A DNA stretch of 45,303 bases, taken from positions 1 to 45,303 of the forward strand of contig JAKSCQ010000152.1 of NCBI GenBank assembly GCA_022360555.1, given 5' to 3'. The stretch comes from Pseudomonadales bacterium (GTDB lineage: Bacteria; Pseudomonadota; Gammaproteobacteria; Pseudomonadales; Alcanivoracaceae). The position numbers were made by a program, and so were the translations under genes. The notes beneath the pieces are model-generated. The model saw only the letters and a list, made by a program, of their open reading frames with translations. It ran no database searches and was not told where the DNA came from. Below are positions 1 through 11,305 of the stretch, piece by piece (positions within the stretch are counted from its first letter, which is position 1; the number at the start of each line of letters is the position of its first letter).

Positions 1-47
1 GGGCCGGCTAGGCCTTTCTACCGATCCAGCCAGTAGTTGTCGAAAAC

Positions 48-2609
48 ATGCGTTTACCCTCCTGGACCCGTTATCTGCTCCTCCTCCTGATCGCCGGCGC
101 CGGCGGCGGCCTGGCCATTCTGGCCGCCAGCTACCTATATCTGGCCCCCCAGCTGCCACCTGCCAACCAGATCCGGGAAGTGGAATACCAGATTCCCCTG
201 CGAATTTACAGCCGGGATATGAAGCTGATTGCAGAATATGGCGAAAAGCGGCGGCAGCCGGTGTCCTACGAGCAATTACCCCGGCCCCTGATCCAGGCCG
301 TACTCGCCGCCGAGGATGAGCGCTTCTTCAGCCACAACGGCGTGGATATCAAGGGACTGGTGCGCGCGGCGGTGGAACTGGCCCGCTACCGGGAGATCCG
401 CTCCGGCGGCTCCACCATCACCATGCAGGTGGCCCGGAACTTCTTCCTCGGGCGCGAACAGCGTTTCCTGCGCAAATTCAACGAGATCGTGCTGGCCATC
501 CAGATCGAGCGGGTCCTGACCAAGGAAGAAATCCTTGAACTGTACCTGAACAAGATCTACCTGGGGCACCGAGCCTACGGGGCGGAAGCCGCCGCCCAGG
601 TGTACTACGGCAAATCCGTCGCCGACCTGAATGTGGCCCAGATGGCGATGATTGCTGGCCTGCCCAAGGCCCCCTCCGCCTACAACCCGATCACCAATCC
701 CGAACGGGCCCTGGTCCGCCGCAACTGGATCCTGCTGCGCATGGAGGAAACCGGCGCCCTTACCCGCGAAGAGCGCCTGGCAGCCCAGGAACTGCCGGTC
801 AGCGCACGCTTCCATGCCGCCAGCCCGGAAGTCGATGGCGCCTACTTCGGCGAAATGGTCCGCCTGCAAGCCATGGACCTGGTAGAAGAAGACATCTACA
901 CCGATGGCATTCGCATCATCACCACCCTGGACAGCCAGCGCCAGCAGTACGCGGTCAAGGCCCTGCGCGACGGCCTGCACAGCTACGACGAACGCCACGG
1001 CTACCGAGGCCCCCTGAAGCAGGTGGACATCAGCCAGGCCCCGCCGCTCCCTGCCCTGACAGCCAGTGACACCGAAGAACCACCGGAAGCGGAAGAGAGC
1101 GGCGAGGAAGCCCCGGTCAAGGACAAGGCCGCCCTGCAACAGACCATCACCGGCCTGGCGCCGCAAGTCGCCGCCTGGGCCGACCTGATCGCCGACCAGC
1201 ACCGCATTGGCCCCCTTCACCCGGTAATTGTCACCTCCCTCAACGATGACCACGCCGGCATCCTGTTCCGCGACGGCAAGCGGGCCCGGCTGGCCTGGGA
1301 TGACATCCGCTGGGCACGCCCCTACCTCAGCGACAAATATGTCGGCGACAAACCGGGCAGCATTACCGATGTTCTAACCGCCGGCGACGTCATCTATGTC
1401 CGCCCGGTCGGCAACGCTGACAACCGCCGCTGGCGACTGGCCCAGCTACCTCGGGCCCAGTCGGCACTGGTGTCCCTGGACCCGGAAGACGGCGCCATCA
1501 TTGCCATGCAGGGCGGCTATAGCTTTACCGCCTCCAAATTCAACCGGGCCGTCCAGAGCGAACGCCAGGCGGGCTCCGTCTTCAAACCCTTCGTCTATAC
1601 CTCGGCGCTGGAAAACGGCTTCACACCCGCCTCCATCATCAATGACGCCCCCGTGGTATTCGACGATGACAAACTGGAAACTGCCTGGCGCCCCACCGGG
1701 GCCAGTGGCAAGTTCTACGGCCCCACCCGCATGCGCGAGGCCCTGTACCGCTCCCTGAACCTGGTCTCCATTCGCATCATGCGACAGATCGGTATCAGCC
1801 AGGCCATGAGCACCCTGAAACGGTTCGGACTGCCGACAGACACCTTCCAGCGCGACCTTTCCCTGGCGCTGGGCAGTGCCAGTGTCACCCCCATGGACAT
1901 CGCTGCCGCCTACAGCATCTTCGCCAACGGCGGCTATCGCGTGACACCCTGGAGCATCGTTCGCATCGAAAAGGAAGACGGTGACGTGCTGTGGGAAGCC
2001 GCCGATGTGATCCGCTGCGAAAGCCCCTGCCTGCCACCCCAGCCCCTGGAGCTGCCAGAAGCGGACAGCACAGCCAGTAATAATGACGAAACGGATGACA
2101 CCACCCCGGTCAAGCCGGAGCCGGTCATGGCCCCCCGCGTCCTGGATGCCCGCATCGCCTGGCTGATGAACTCCATGCTCCAGGATGTGGTGCGCCGGGG
2201 CACCGGCCACAAGGCCAACGCCTTGGGTCGCCGGGATCTGGCGGGCAAGACCGGGACCACCAACGACCAGATGGATGCCTGGTTCTCCGGGTTCTCACCA
2301 GCACTGGTGGCCACCGTCTGGGTTGGCTTCGACAATCCGGCCAACCTGGGCTGGGGCGAATATGGCGGCAAGGCAGCGCTGCCGATCTGGATGGACTATA
2401 TGGGCCCGGCACTGGAAGGCGTACCCGAGACGCAGCTCGAACAACCCTCCGGCATTGCCACCGTCCGCATCGACCCGGACAGCGGCCTGCTGGCCCGCCC
2501 CCAGAACCCGGATGCCATCCGCGAATACTTCATTGAAGACCAGGTGCCGGAACTGGAACCGCCGCTGGGGCCGGCGGGCAACAACAGTGCACCGGAGCAG
2601 ATATTTTAA
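48..2609 (+). CDS. mrcA: Penicillin-binding protein 1A (bifunctional transglycosylase/transpeptidase)
   Basis: Class A penicillin-binding protein that polymerises glycan strands from lipid II and cross-links the peptides in the periplasm. The 853-residue protein has the family's usual length. One N-terminal membrane segment (about residues 9-32) anchors it. The glycosyltransferase domain carries the EDERFF motif with catalytic Glu89. An OB-like insert with a Glu-rich patch (about 345-358) follows. The transpeptidase domain has the SxxK motif GSVFKPF (Ser510, Lys513), SLN at 569-571 and KTG at 734-736. The ATG at 48 is used because the hydrophobic anchor follows at once; no clear Shine-Dalgarno sequence is visible. 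The gene is convergent with maeB and ends before a strong bidirectional terminator. The family assignment is secure; the symbol ponA would be equally valid. Confidence 0.97.
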   Translation: MRLPSWTRYLLLLLIAGAGGGLAILAASYLYLAPQLPPANQIREVEYQIPLRIYSRDMKLIAEYGEKRRQPVSYEQLPRPLIQAVLAAEDERFFSHNGVDIKGLVRAAVELARYREIRSGGSTITMQVARNFFLGREQRFLRKFNEIVLAIQIERVLTKEEILELYLNKIYLGHRAYGAEAAAQVYYGKSVADLNVAQMAMIAGLPKAPSAYNPITNPERALVRRNWILLRMEETGALTREERLAAQELPVSARFHAASPEVDGAYFGEMVRLQAMDLVEEDIYTDGIRIITTLDSQRQQYAVKALRDGLHSYDERHGYRGPLKQVDISQAPPLPALTASDTEEPPEAEESGEEAPVKDKAALQQTITGLAPQVAAWADLIADQHRIGPLHPVIVTSLNDDHAGILFRDGKRARLAWDDIRWARPYLSDKYVGDKPGSITDVLTAGDVIYVRPVGNADNRRWRLAQLPRAQSALVSLDPEDGAIIAMQGGYSFTASKFNRAVQSERQAGSVFKPFVYTSALENGFTPASIINDAPVVFDDDKLETAWRPTGASGKFYGPTRMREALYRSLNLVSIRIMRQIGISQAMSTLKRFGLPTDTFQRDLSLALGSASVTPMDIAAAYSIFANGGYRVTPWSIVRIEKEDGDVLWEAADVIRCESPCLPPQPLELPEADSTASNNDETDDTTPVKPEPVMAPRVLDARIAWLMNSMLQDVVRRGTGHKANALGRRDLAGKTGTTNDQMDAWFSGFSPALVATVWVGFDNPANLGWGEYGGKAALPIWMDYMGPALEGVPETQLEQPSGIATVRIDPDSGLLARPQNPDAIREYFIEDQVPELEPPLGPAGNNSAPEQIF

Positions 2610-2625
2610 GCCACCCGGCCCACTA

Positions 2626-2653
2626 CACGCGGCACGCAATAGCGTGAAGCGTG
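2626..2653. repeat. GCGTG/CACGC heptad inverted repeat, copy 1
   Basis: Two CACGC units (2626, 2633) spaced 7 bp are followed by two GCGTG units (2642, 2649) spaced 7 bp, giving an imperfect hairpin around AATA. It lies just after the mrcA stop and before the terminator. The same pentamer with 7-8 bp spacing recurs at four other gene boundaries in this window. Confidence 0.6.
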
Positions 2654-2658
2654 AAGCC

Positions 2659-2690
2659 ATAAAAAAACCGCCTTTCGGCGGTTTTTTTAT
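2659..2690. terminator. Bidirectional intrinsic terminator between mrcA and maeB
   Basis: Perfect 14-bp inverted repeat: seven A residues, then CCGCC, loop TTTC, GGCGG and seven T residues. The runs give a U-tract on either strand, so it can end both convergent transcripts (mrcA from the left, maeB from the right). Confidence 0.93.
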
Positions 2691-2704
2691 GGCTGGCACT
2701 CCTG

Positions 2705-3979
2705 TCACAACTCAGGAAAGATCTCGTCCAGCGAGCCCAGCGGATAATGGGACGGATACCCCTTGCGGGCCACACCGGAATCCACCGCTGCCCGGGCCAC
2801 CGCCGAAGACACCCGACCCAGCAGGCGCGGATCATTGGGCTTGGGAATGATGTAGTCCGCCCCAAAGGTCAGCGGCTCCCCCCCATAGGCATCCAACACC
2901 TCTTGGGGAGGCGCTTCACGCACCAGCTCGGCAATGGCGTGCACGGCGGCAATCTTCATTTCCTCATTGATGGAGGTAGAACGCACATCCAGCGCACCAC
3001 GGAACATGTACGGGAAACACAGCACATTGTTCACCTGGTTCGGGAAATCGGAACGACCGGTGGCCACAATGGCGTCCGAGCGGGCCGCCTTGGCCACTTC
3101 CGGGCGGATTTCCGGGTCAGGATTGGCCAGAGCAAAAATAATCGGCTTGGGCGCCATCTTCTTGACCATCTCCGGCGTCAGCATGTCCGGACCAGACACA
3201 CCGATAAAGACATCCGCGTCTTCCACCGCATCGTTCAGGGTGCGCTTGTCAGTATCATTGGCCAACGCCGCCTTGTACTGATTCAGGTCATCGCGGCGAC
3301 TGTGGATCACGCCCTTGCGATCCAGCACCAGAATATTTTCCTTGCGCGCGCCCATCTCGATGAGCAACCGCACGGAAGCCACACCGGCTGCACCCGCACC
3401 CACGCACACCACCTTGATGTCCTCGATACGCTTGTTCTGGATTTCCAGCGCATTGATCAGGCCGGCCCCCACCACAATGGCGGTACCGTGCTGGTCGTCG
3501 TGGAAAACCGGCACATCGCATTGTTCCTTGAGGATACGCTCGATCTCGAAGCATTCCGGCGCACGGATATCTTCCAGGTTGATGCCACCAAAGGTCCGAT
3601 GGATACGCACCACGGTGTCGATAAAGGCCTGCGGATCTTCCGCGTCCACCTCGATATCGAACACGTCGATACCGGCAAACAGCTTGAACAGGATACCCTT
3701 GCCTTCCATCACTGGCTTGGACGCCAGCGCCCCCAGATTCCCCAGGCCAAGAATGGCGGTACCGTCACTGATCACGGCCACCAGGTTGCCCTTGGAGGTA
3801 AAACGGTAAGCCAGCTCGGGCTCGCGGGCGATCTCACGCACCGGCTCGGCCACACCCGGGCTATATGCCAGGCTCAGGTCACGGCTGGTCGCCGCCGGCT
3901 TGGTCACCTCTACGCTGATTTTCCCCGGTCGCGGCTTGGCGTGATACTCCAGGGCTGCCGTTTTCAAATCCTCGGACAT
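2705..3979 (-). CDS. maeB: Malic enzyme, short form (NAD(P)-dependent malate dehydrogenase, decarboxylating)
   Basis: Cytosolic enzyme converting malate to pyruvate and CO2 with reduction of NAD(P). The 424-residue protein has the malic N-terminal domain with the SLAYSPGVAEP motif (Tyr39) and Lys94 in MEGKGILFKLF. The metal-binding segment EDIRAPECFEIE and a Rossmann domain with VVCVGAGAAGVAS follow. It is much shorter than the E. coli MaeB of about 760 residues because the C-terminal phosphotransacetylase-like domain is absent. Short forms are common in this group. The cofactor (NAD or NADP) cannot be settled from the sequence. It follows rpmE on the same strand but is separated from it by a terminator. 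Confidence 0.94.
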   Translation of the reverse strand: MSEDLKTAALEYHAKPRPGKISVEVTKPAATSRDLSLAYSPGVAEPVREIAREPELAYRFTSKGNLVAVISDGTAILGLGNLGALASKPVMEGKGILFKLFAGIDVFDIEVDAEDPQAFIDTVVRIHRTFGGINLEDIRAPECFEIERILKEQCDVPVFHDDQHGTAIVVGAGLINALEIQNKRIEDIKVVCVGAGAAGVASVRLLIEMGARKENILVLDRKGVIHSRRDDLNQYKAALANDTDKRTLNDAVEDADVFIGVSGPDMLTPEMVKKMAPKPIIFALANPDPEIRPEVAKAARSDAIVATGRSDFPNQVNNVLCFPYMFRGALDVRSTSINEEMKIAAVHAIAELVREAPPQEVLDAYGGEPLTFGADYIIPKPNDPRLLGRVSSAVARAAVDSGVARKGYPSHYPLGSLDEIFPEL

Positions 3980-4024
3980 GTCCGGTCTCCGTCGGATATA
4001 CAGTGTCTACGCAAGGGGCTTAAC

Positions 4025-4054
4025 GTAAAAAGCACCCGGCAGGGTGCTTTTTAC
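4025..4054. terminator. Intrinsic terminator downstream of rpmE
   Basis: Perfect 13-bp inverted repeat (GTAAAAAGCACCC, loop GGCA, then its complement), with a T-run on the minus strand. It sits 30 bp after the rpmE stop and separates rpmE from maeB. Confidence 0.9.
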
Positions 4055-4084
4055 AGACTACACAACACGCAGTGAAGATGCCGT

Positions 4085-4303
4085 TTAGCCCTTCTTGCTG
4101 CGCATCATGCCGAAACGCTGCTTAAACTTGTCGATCTGGCCACCGCTGTCAGCCTGCTTCTGCTTGCCAGTATAGAAAGGGTGGCAGGAAGAACAAACGT
4201 CCAGGTTCATGTCGCCACCACGGGTGGAGCGGCTCTCGATAACGTTGCCGCAGCTGCAGGTATAAGTCGCTGCCTGGTATTCCGGATGAATCTCTGCTTT
4301 CAT
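4085..4303 (-). CDS. rpmE: 50S ribosomal protein L31 (zinc-binding form)
   Basis: Large-subunit ribosomal protein L31 of 72 residues. Cys16, Cys18, Cys37 and Cys40 form the zinc-binding set that marks the C+ type, as opposed to the zinc-free paralogue made under zinc limitation. The N-terminal [10 protein letters not shown] matches the family start. It is divergent from priA, with a 159-bp gap, and is followed by its own terminator. That arrangement is typical of a monocistronic ribosomal protein gene. Confidence 0.97.
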   Translation of the reverse strand: MKAEIHPEYQAATYTCSCGNVIESRSTRGGDMNLDVCSSCHPFYTGKQKQADSGGQIDKFKQRFGMMRSKKG

Positions 4304-4462
4304 TGCTCAGCTCCAATTTGTGTCGCTACCTGGCTCTACGACAGGCACCACACGGCTTGCGTCGGGGAAAAAGAAGGCGAATCATAACAGCTTGGCTCCA
4401 TTGCGCAAGCGCCGAAAGCCTAATTTGAAGGCTCTCGGGCGCTCCAGGCTTCAGGAAACCTT

Positions 4463-6637
4463 GTGTCAGCCACCACCACGCTGCAAATTGCTCTGCCGGT
4501 TCCGCTCCCCGGCTGCTTCGATTATCTCTACCAAGGCACCGCTGTGCCCCCCCGTGGTGCCCGGGTCAAGGTACCGTTCGGTCGGCGCACCCTGATCGGT
4601 CTGGTGCATGGCAGCGAGCCCAGCACCTACCCGAAGCTGAAACCGGTTCAGGCCGTTATCGACGACGCACCGATACTGCCAGACGAGCTCTACCAACTCT
4701 GCGAAAGGGCCGCCCGCTACTATCACCACCCGCTGGGCGAAGTGCTCAACTATGCCCTGCCCACCCTGCTCCGCCAGGGTGGCGAGGCCCAGGCCAGCCA
4801 GGAAAAACGCTGGCGAATCACGGACCGCGGCTTCCATGTCAGCGATGAACAAGTCAGCCGAGCCCCCCGTCAACGCCAGGCACTGCAGACCCTGCGTGAG
4901 CACCCCAAGGGCCTGACCGGCGCCATGCTGACCGCCCTGGAGGTACCCGCCGCCACCCTGGCCAGCCTGCGCGACAAGGGCTGGGCAGAACAGATCCTGC
5001 TGGATGACGCCCCGGCAATCCCCCGCGAGGTCCTGGCCCAGGCGCCCCTGCCGGCCAACCCGCAGCAACACCAGGCCATCCATGCCATCCAGGACGCCCA
5101 GGGATTCCAGCCCTTTCTGCTGGACGGCGTCACCGGCAGCGGCAAGACGGAGGTATACCTGCAGGCCATGGCCCCGGTGCTCGCCGCCGGCAAACAGGTC
5201 CTGGTGCTGGTGCCGGAAATCGGCCTGACCCCGCAGACTGTCCAGCGCTTCCGGCAGCGATTCTCTGTACCGGTGGTGACACTGCATTCCGGACTCGGCG
5301 ACCGGGAACGGCTGGACAACTGGCTGGCCGCCCGGGATGGCAAGGCACGCATTCTGATCGGCACCCGCTCTGCCATCTTCACCCCACTGGCCAACCCGGG
5401 GCTGATCATCGTGGACGAAGCCCACGACACCTCCCTCAAGCAGCAGGACGGCCTGCGATTCCATGCCCGGGACCTGGCCACCTGGCGAGCCCAGCAGTGT
5501 GATATCCCGGTGGTGCTCGGCAGCGCCACCCCCGCGCTGGAAAGCCTGCAACTGGCCCGGGAAGGGCGCTTTCACTGGCTCAAATTGTCCAAACGGGCCA
5601 CCGACCAGGGCCGCCCGCCCATCGAAACCCTCGACGCCACCCTGGCCCCACCGGGCCAGCCCCTGCTGCCGCAGTCCCTGCAAGCGCTCAAACAATGCGT
5701 CAGCGAAGGCCGGCAGGCTCTGGTCTTTATCAACCGGCGCGGCTACGCCCCCATGATCCTCTGTCAGGATTGCGGCTGGCAGGCGGAATGCCAGCGCTGC
5801 GACAGTTTCCTGACCTGGCACCGCAGTGAAGGCAGCCTGCGCTGCCACCACTGTGATTCCCGCCAGCGGGTGCCCACCCGCTGCCCCAAATGCGGCTCCA
5901 GCCATATCCAGGAAGCCGGCAGCGGCACGGAAAAACTCACCGAGCTGCTGGAGCAGGCCCTGCCAGTGCCGGTGATCCGCATCGACCGGGACGCCACCCG
6001 TCGCAAGGGCAGCCTGGATGCCCACCTGGCCAGGATCCAGAAGGGGGAACCGGCGGTACTGGTCGGCACCCAGATGCTGGCCAAGGGGCACCACTTTCCC
6101 AGGCTGTCGCTGGTGGTCATTCTGGATATGGATGCCGGCTTTCTCAGCGCCGACTTTCGGGGCCCCGAACAGGCCGCCCAGTTGCTGCTACAGGTGGCCG
6201 GTCGCAGCGGCCGGGAGGATCATGGCCGGGTACTGCTGCAAACCCGCCACCCGGACCACCAGCTGCTGCAACTGGCCGCCAGTGGCGATTATCCGGCGCT
6301 GGCCAGCGCCCTGCTGGAAGAAAGAAAGCTGGCCGCTCTGCCCCCCTTTGGTCACCTGGCCCTGTTCCGCTGCGAGGCCATGAACCTGGGCAAGGCCATG
6401 GAGTTTCTCCAGCAGCTGAGCGGCATTCCCCTGCCACCCGGCGTACAACTGCTGGGGCCGGTGCCGGCCCCCATGGAAAAACGGGCCGGGCGCTACCGTA
6501 CCCAGCTACTATTGCAAAGTGATCGCCGCGCCCCCCTCCACCAGGCCATCGAAGCCCTGCTGGAAACCGCCCGCAGCCTGCCCCAGGCCCGCCAGTGCCG
6601 CTGGCACCTGGATGTGGACCCGATAGATATGCTCTGA
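4463..6637 (+). CDS. priA: Primosomal protein N' (replication restart helicase PriA)
   Basis: 3'-to-5' DNA helicase that recognises stalled forks and reloads the replisome. The 724-residue protein shows the N-terminal 3'-OH-binding domain and a Walker A motif in DGVTGSGKTEVYL (residue about 230). A DEAH box (VDEAHDTS) and the SF2 motifs GSATPAL and QVAGRSGR also appear. The paired zinc-binding cysteines of the primosome domain (CQDCGWQAECQRC, later CPKCGSS) lie between the helicase lobes. The start is GTG at 4463, eight bases after an AGGAAA Shine-Dalgarno sequence. It is divergent from rpmE and followed by argS on the same strand. Confidence 0.97.
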   Translation: MSATTTLQIALPVPLPGCFDYLYQGTAVPPRGARVKVPFGRRTLIGLVHGSEPSTYPKLKPVQAVIDDAPILPDELYQLCERAARYYHHPLGEVLNYALPTLLRQGGEAQASQEKRWRITDRGFHVSDEQVSRAPRQRQALQTLREHPKGLTGAMLTALEVPAATLASLRDKGWAEQILLDDAPAIPREVLAQAPLPANPQQHQAIHAIQDAQGFQPFLLDGVTGSGKTEVYLQAMAPVLAAGKQVLVLVPEIGLTPQTVQRFRQRFSVPVVTLHSGLGDRERLDNWLAARDGKARILIGTRSAIFTPLANPGLIIVDEAHDTSLKQQDGLRFHARDLATWRAQQCDIPVVLGSATPALESLQLAREGRFHWLKLSKRATDQGRPPIETLDATLAPPGQPLLPQSLQALKQCVSEGRQALVFINRRGYAPMILCQDCGWQAECQRCDSFLTWHRSEGSLRCHHCDSRQRVPTRCPKCGSSHIQEAGSGTEKLTELLEQALPVPVIRIDRDATRRKGSLDAHLARIQKGEPAVLVGTQMLAKGHHFPRLSLVVILDMDAGFLSADFRGPEQAAQLLLQVAGRSGREDHGRVLLQTRHPDHQLLQLAASGDYPALASALLEERKLAALPPFGHLALFRCEAMNLGKAMEFLQQLSGIPLPPGVQLLGPVPAPMEKRAGRYRTQLLLQSDRRAPLHQAIEALLETARSLPQARQCRWHLDVDPIDML

Positions 6638-8530
<1,893 letters not shown>

Positions 8531-8548
8531 GTCAACACAGGAAGGATC

Positions 8549-9181
8549 ATGGCCAAGAACACCCGACGGGGCGCCAGTCGCAGCCCCGCCAAAAAGAAGA
8601 CACAACGCCAGGTCCCCGGCTGGGTCTGGCTGTTCACCGGCCTGATGGTCGGCCTGTTTGTCGCCTTCCTGTTTCACCTGGGCAAGACCCAGATGGAACA
8701 GGGTGGCCGGCCCCCGGTGGCGAAAGCAGACAAGGACGCCCCGGCCCAACCGGAAAAACCGTCCCCCAAGAGCGACCCGAAGGCCGAAGATTCCCCCCAG
8801 TTCGACTTCTACGCGGTGCTGCCCAAGATGGAAGTGATCGTGCCGCAGAACGAGGGGGACAGCGACACTGCCAGCCGGAAGCAACCTGACAGCCGCAAAC
8901 CGGACAACAACACCCGCAAGCCACAGACAGGCACCCGCCACAGCGAGCGCTACCTGCTGCAGGCCGGCAGCTTCCGCAGCAACGAGGACGCCGACCGCCG
9001 CCGCGCGGAGCTGATCCTGCAGGGCTTCGAAGCCACCATCCAGTCCGTGGACCTGGAAAATGGCGATAGCTGGCACCGGGTAATGATCGGCCCCTACAAC
9101 AACGTCAATACCATGCACCGGGCCCAGGACCAACTGGCCGGCAAGGGGATCGAGACGCTGCCGATCAAGATGAAACAATAA
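8549..9181 (+). CDS. SPOR-domain protein, FtsN-like
   Basis: Single-pass inner membrane protein of 210 residues. It has a short basic cytoplasmic tail (RSPAKKKTQR), one membrane segment (about 24-44), a Pro/Lys-rich charged linker and a C-terminal SPOR domain (about 131-206) beginning RYLLQAGSF. SPOR domains bind denuded glycan at the division septum. Genes of this type follow argS in Pseudomonas and are often annotated as FtsN-like. It is short compared with E. coli FtsN (319 residues). No essential FtsN motif can be confirmed, so whether it is the true FtsN remains open. Confidence 0.88.
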   Translation: MAKNTRRGASRSPAKKKTQRQVPGWVWLFTGLMVGLFVAFLFHLGKTQMEQGGRPPVAKADKDAPAQPEKPSPKSDPKAEDSPQFDFYAVLPKMEVIVPQNEGDSDTASRKQPDSRKPDNNTRKPQTGTRHSERYLLQAGSFRSNEDADRRRAELILQGFEATIQSVDLENGDSWHRVMIGPYNNVNTMHRAQDQLAGKGIETLPIKMKQ

Positions 9182-9187
9182 CGCCAG

Positions 9188-9255
9188 CACGCTTCACGCA
9201 ACACGCTGGCACGCCCAACTTACGTGCTGCGTGCCGGCGTGTTGCGTGTTTGCGT
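9188..9255. repeat. GCGTG/CACGC heptad inverted repeat, copy 3 (best hairpin)
   Basis: Four CACGC units (9188, 9195, 9202, 9210) are followed by four GCGTG/GCGT units (9229, 9237, 9244, 9252), all spaced 7-8 bp. The arms 9193-9214 and 9229-9250 are complementary over 22 bp with two mismatches, and the core GCGTGTTGCGTG is a perfect match. It fills most of the gap between the SPOR gene and hslV. There is no T-run, so it is not a classical terminator. Confidence 0.75.
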
Positions 9256-9265
9256 TCTTTACCTA

Positions 9266-9291
9266 TTGAAAAGCCTTGCCCCCGCCCTTAC
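9266..9291 (+). promoter_or_regulatory. Possible heat-shock (sigma-32-like) promoter for hslVU
   Basis: TTGAAAA at 9266-9272, about 12 bp before CCCTTAC, resembles the sigma-32 pattern (TTGAAA then CCCAT). hslVU is a known sigma-32 target in gammaproteobacteria. The -10 match is weak. Confidence 0.3.
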
Positions 9292-9323
9292 CTCCCCCTC
9301 TACAAGACAAAAGGAGAGAACCC

Positions 9324-9863
9324 GTGGAGCAGTATCGCGGTACGACAATCGTTTCCGTTCGCCGGGGCAACAACGTGGTCATCGGTGGTGATGGCCAGGT
9401 GAGCCTGGGCAACACCGTCATGAAGGGCAATGCCCGCAAGGTGCGGCGCCTCTATCACGGCAAGGTCATTGCCGGTTTCGCTGGCGGCACCGCCGACGCC
9501 TTCACCCTGTTCGAACGCTTCGAGGCGCAACTGGAAAAGCACCAGGGGCATCTGGTCCGCGCCGCCGTGGAGCTGGCCAAGGACTGGCGCACCGACCGCG
9601 CCCTGCGCCGTCTGGAAGCCCTGCTGGCCGTGGCCGACAAGGAAAACTCCCTGATCATCACCGGTAACGGCGACGTGATCGAACCGGAAAAGCACGGCCT
9701 GATCGCCATTGGCTCCGGCGGGCCCTTTGCCCAGTCCGCGGCCACCGCCCTGCTGGAAAACACCGACCTGCCCGCCCGCGACATCGTGGCCAAGTCCCTT
9801 GGCATCGCCGGCGACATCTGCATTTATACCAACCACAATCACACCTTCGAGGAGCTTGAGTAG
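9324..9863 (+). CDS. hslV: ATP-dependent protease subunit HslV
   Basis: Proteolytic core of the HslVU (ClpQY) complex, a cytosolic dodecamer with N-terminal threonine nucleophiles that degrades misfolded proteins. The start is GTG at 9324, four bases after AAGGAGAGAA; the in-frame ATG upstream has no such support. The 179-residue product begins MEQYRG before TTIVSVRRG. Thr7 must therefore be exposed by removal of a six-residue propeptide rather than only Met as in E. coli. [16 protein letters not shown] and [16 protein letters not shown] are conserved. Its TAG stop shares one base with the GTG start of hslU, so the two subunits are translationally coupled. Confidence 0.96.
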   Translation: MEQYRGTTIVSVRRGNNVVIGGDGQVSLGNTVMKGNARKVRRLYHGKVIAGFAGGTADAFTLFERFEAQLEKHQGHLVRAAVELAKDWRTDRALRRLEALLAVADKENSLIITGNGDVIEPEKHGLIAIGSGGPFAQSAATALLENTDLPARDIVAKSLGIAGDICIYTNHNHTFEELE

Positions 9864-11197
9864 TGGCTGCCCTCACACCGAAAGACATCGTTACCGAACT
9901 CAACCGCCACATCGTTGGCCAGGATGCGGCCAAGAAAGCCGTGGCCCTGGCCCTGCGCAACCGCTGGCGGCGTATGCAATTGCCAGCGGAAATGCGCGCT
10001 GAAGTGGCCCCCAAGAACATCCTCATGATTGGCCCCACCGGCGTGGGCAAGACCGAGATTGCTCGCCGCCTGGCCAAGCTGGCCGACGCCCCCTTTATCA
10101 AGGTAGAAGCCACCAAGTTCACCGAGGTGGGCTATGTGGGCCGGGACGTGGAATCCATCATCCGCGACCTGGTGGAGATGGCCATCAAGATGCTGCGCGA
10201 AAAGGCCATTGCCCGGGTGGGCAGCCAGGCCGATGATGCCGCCGAGGAACGCATTCTCGATGCCTTGCTGCCCGCCGCCCGCGGTGAGGAAGACAGCAAG
10301 TCCGACAGCAGCACCCGCCAGATCTTCCGCAAGAAGCTGCGCGAAGGCGAGCTGGACGACAAGGAAATCGAGATCGAGGTCTCCGCCAATCCCGCCGGGG
10401 TAGAAATCATGGCCCCGCCAGGCATGGAAGAGATGACCAGCCAGCTCCAGCAGATGTTTTCACGCATGGGCGGCAGTGGCCGCAAGCGCTCGCAGAAACT
10501 GCCTGTGCGCGAAGCCTACCGTCTGATCCGTGACGAGGAAGCGGCCCGTTTTGTCAATGAAGACGAACTGAAAGTGCAGGCCATCGATGTGGTGGAAAAC
10601 AACGGCATCGTCTTTATTGACGAAATCGACAAAGTAGCCAAGCGCGGCGAAAGCGGCGGCACCGATGTCTCCCGCGAAGGGGTACAGCGCGATCTGCTGC
10701 CGCTGATCGAGGGCTCCACCGTATCCACCAAGTACGGCATGGTGAAGACCGACCACATTCTCTTTATCGCCTCCGGCGCCTTCCATCTTTCCAGACCCAG
10801 TGATCTGATCCCGGAACTGCAGGGCCGACTGCCCATCCGGGTGGAGCTGAGCGCCCTGAGCCCGGAAGATTTCCAGCGTATCCTCACCGAACCCAAGTGC
10901 TCGCTCACCGAACAGTACAAGGCGCTGCTGGACACCGAGGGGCTCAACCTGGAGATCACCGAAGACTGCATCCGCCGTATTGCGGAAGTGGCCTGGCAGG
11001 TTAACGAGCGCACCGAAAATATCGGCGCGCGCCGCCTGCACACGGTGCTGGAAAAATTGCTGGAAGAGATCAGCTTCGACGCCGACTCTCTGGCCACCCA
11101 GTACCATGACAAACCGCTGGTGCTGGATGCCGAAGCCGTGGATCGCTACCTGGGTGAACTGGCCGATGACGAGGATCTGAGCCGGTATATCCTCTAA
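9863..11197 (+). CDS. hslU: ATP-dependent protease ATPase subunit HslU
   Basis: AAA+ unfoldase that feeds substrates into HslV. The 444-residue length matches the family. Walker A is [17 protein letters not shown] (about residues 56-72) and Walker B is [10 protein letters not shown]. The pore loop GYVGRDVES and the substrate-recognition I-domain (about 110-240) are present, as is the sensor region [15 protein letters not shown]. The C-terminus ends SRYIL, the tail that docks into HslV. The GTG start overlaps the hslV stop by one base. A heptad repeat hairpin begins directly at its stop codon. Confidence 0.97.
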   Translation: MAALTPKDIVTELNRHIVGQDAAKKAVALALRNRWRRMQLPAEMRAEVAPKNILMIGPTGVGKTEIARRLAKLADAPFIKVEATKFTEVGYVGRDVESIIRDLVEMAIKMLREKAIARVGSQADDAAEERILDALLPAARGEEDSKSDSSTRQIFRKKLREGELDDKEIEIEVSANPAGVEIMAPPGMEEMTSQLQQMFSRMGGSGRKRSQKLPVREAYRLIRDEEAARFVNEDELKVQAIDVVENNGIVFIDEIDKVAKRGESGGTDVSREGVQRDLLPLIEGSTVSTKYGMVKTDHILFIASGAFHLSRPSDLIPELQGRLPIRVELSALSPEDFQRILTEPKCSLTEQYKALLDTEGLNLEITEDCIRRIAEVAWQVNERTENIGARRLHTVLEKLLEEISFDADSLATQYHDKPLVLDAEAVDRYLGELADDEDLSRYIL

Positions 11198-11203
11198 CGC
11201 TCA

Positions 11204-11262
11204 CACGCATACACGCTTCACGCACCACGCTTTTTGCGTATCGGCGTGTTGCGTGGTGCGTG
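11204..11262. repeat. GCGTG/CACGC heptad inverted repeat, copy 4
   Basis: Directly after hslU. ACGC cores at 11205, 11213, 11220 and 11227 face GCGT cores at 11236, 11244, 11251 and 11258, spaced 7-8 bp. CACGCACCACGC (11219-11230) and GCGTGGTGCGTG (11251-11262) are perfectly complementary. The right arm shares CGGCGTGTTGCGTG with copy 3. Confidence 0.7.
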
Positions 11263-11305
11263 CCGGTACCGCCCTTCTGCTATTATCCCCGCCGGAGGAA
11301 AAACC

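Noticed and set aside
2747-4075. Long open frame (442 codons) antisense to the malic enzyme gene
   Set aside because: The opposite strand encodes a full, motif-complete malic enzyme. The antisense product is His/Gly-rich without family motifs, typical of high-GC shadow frames.
4304-4462. Possible RNA gene between rpmE and priA
   Set aside because: No tRNA cloverleaf or conserved RNA motif could be made out; it probably holds two divergent promoters.
4466-6094. Long open frame (542 codons) antisense to priA
   Set aside because: It lies entirely inside priA, and its product is Gly/Gln/Val-rich with no recognisable domain.
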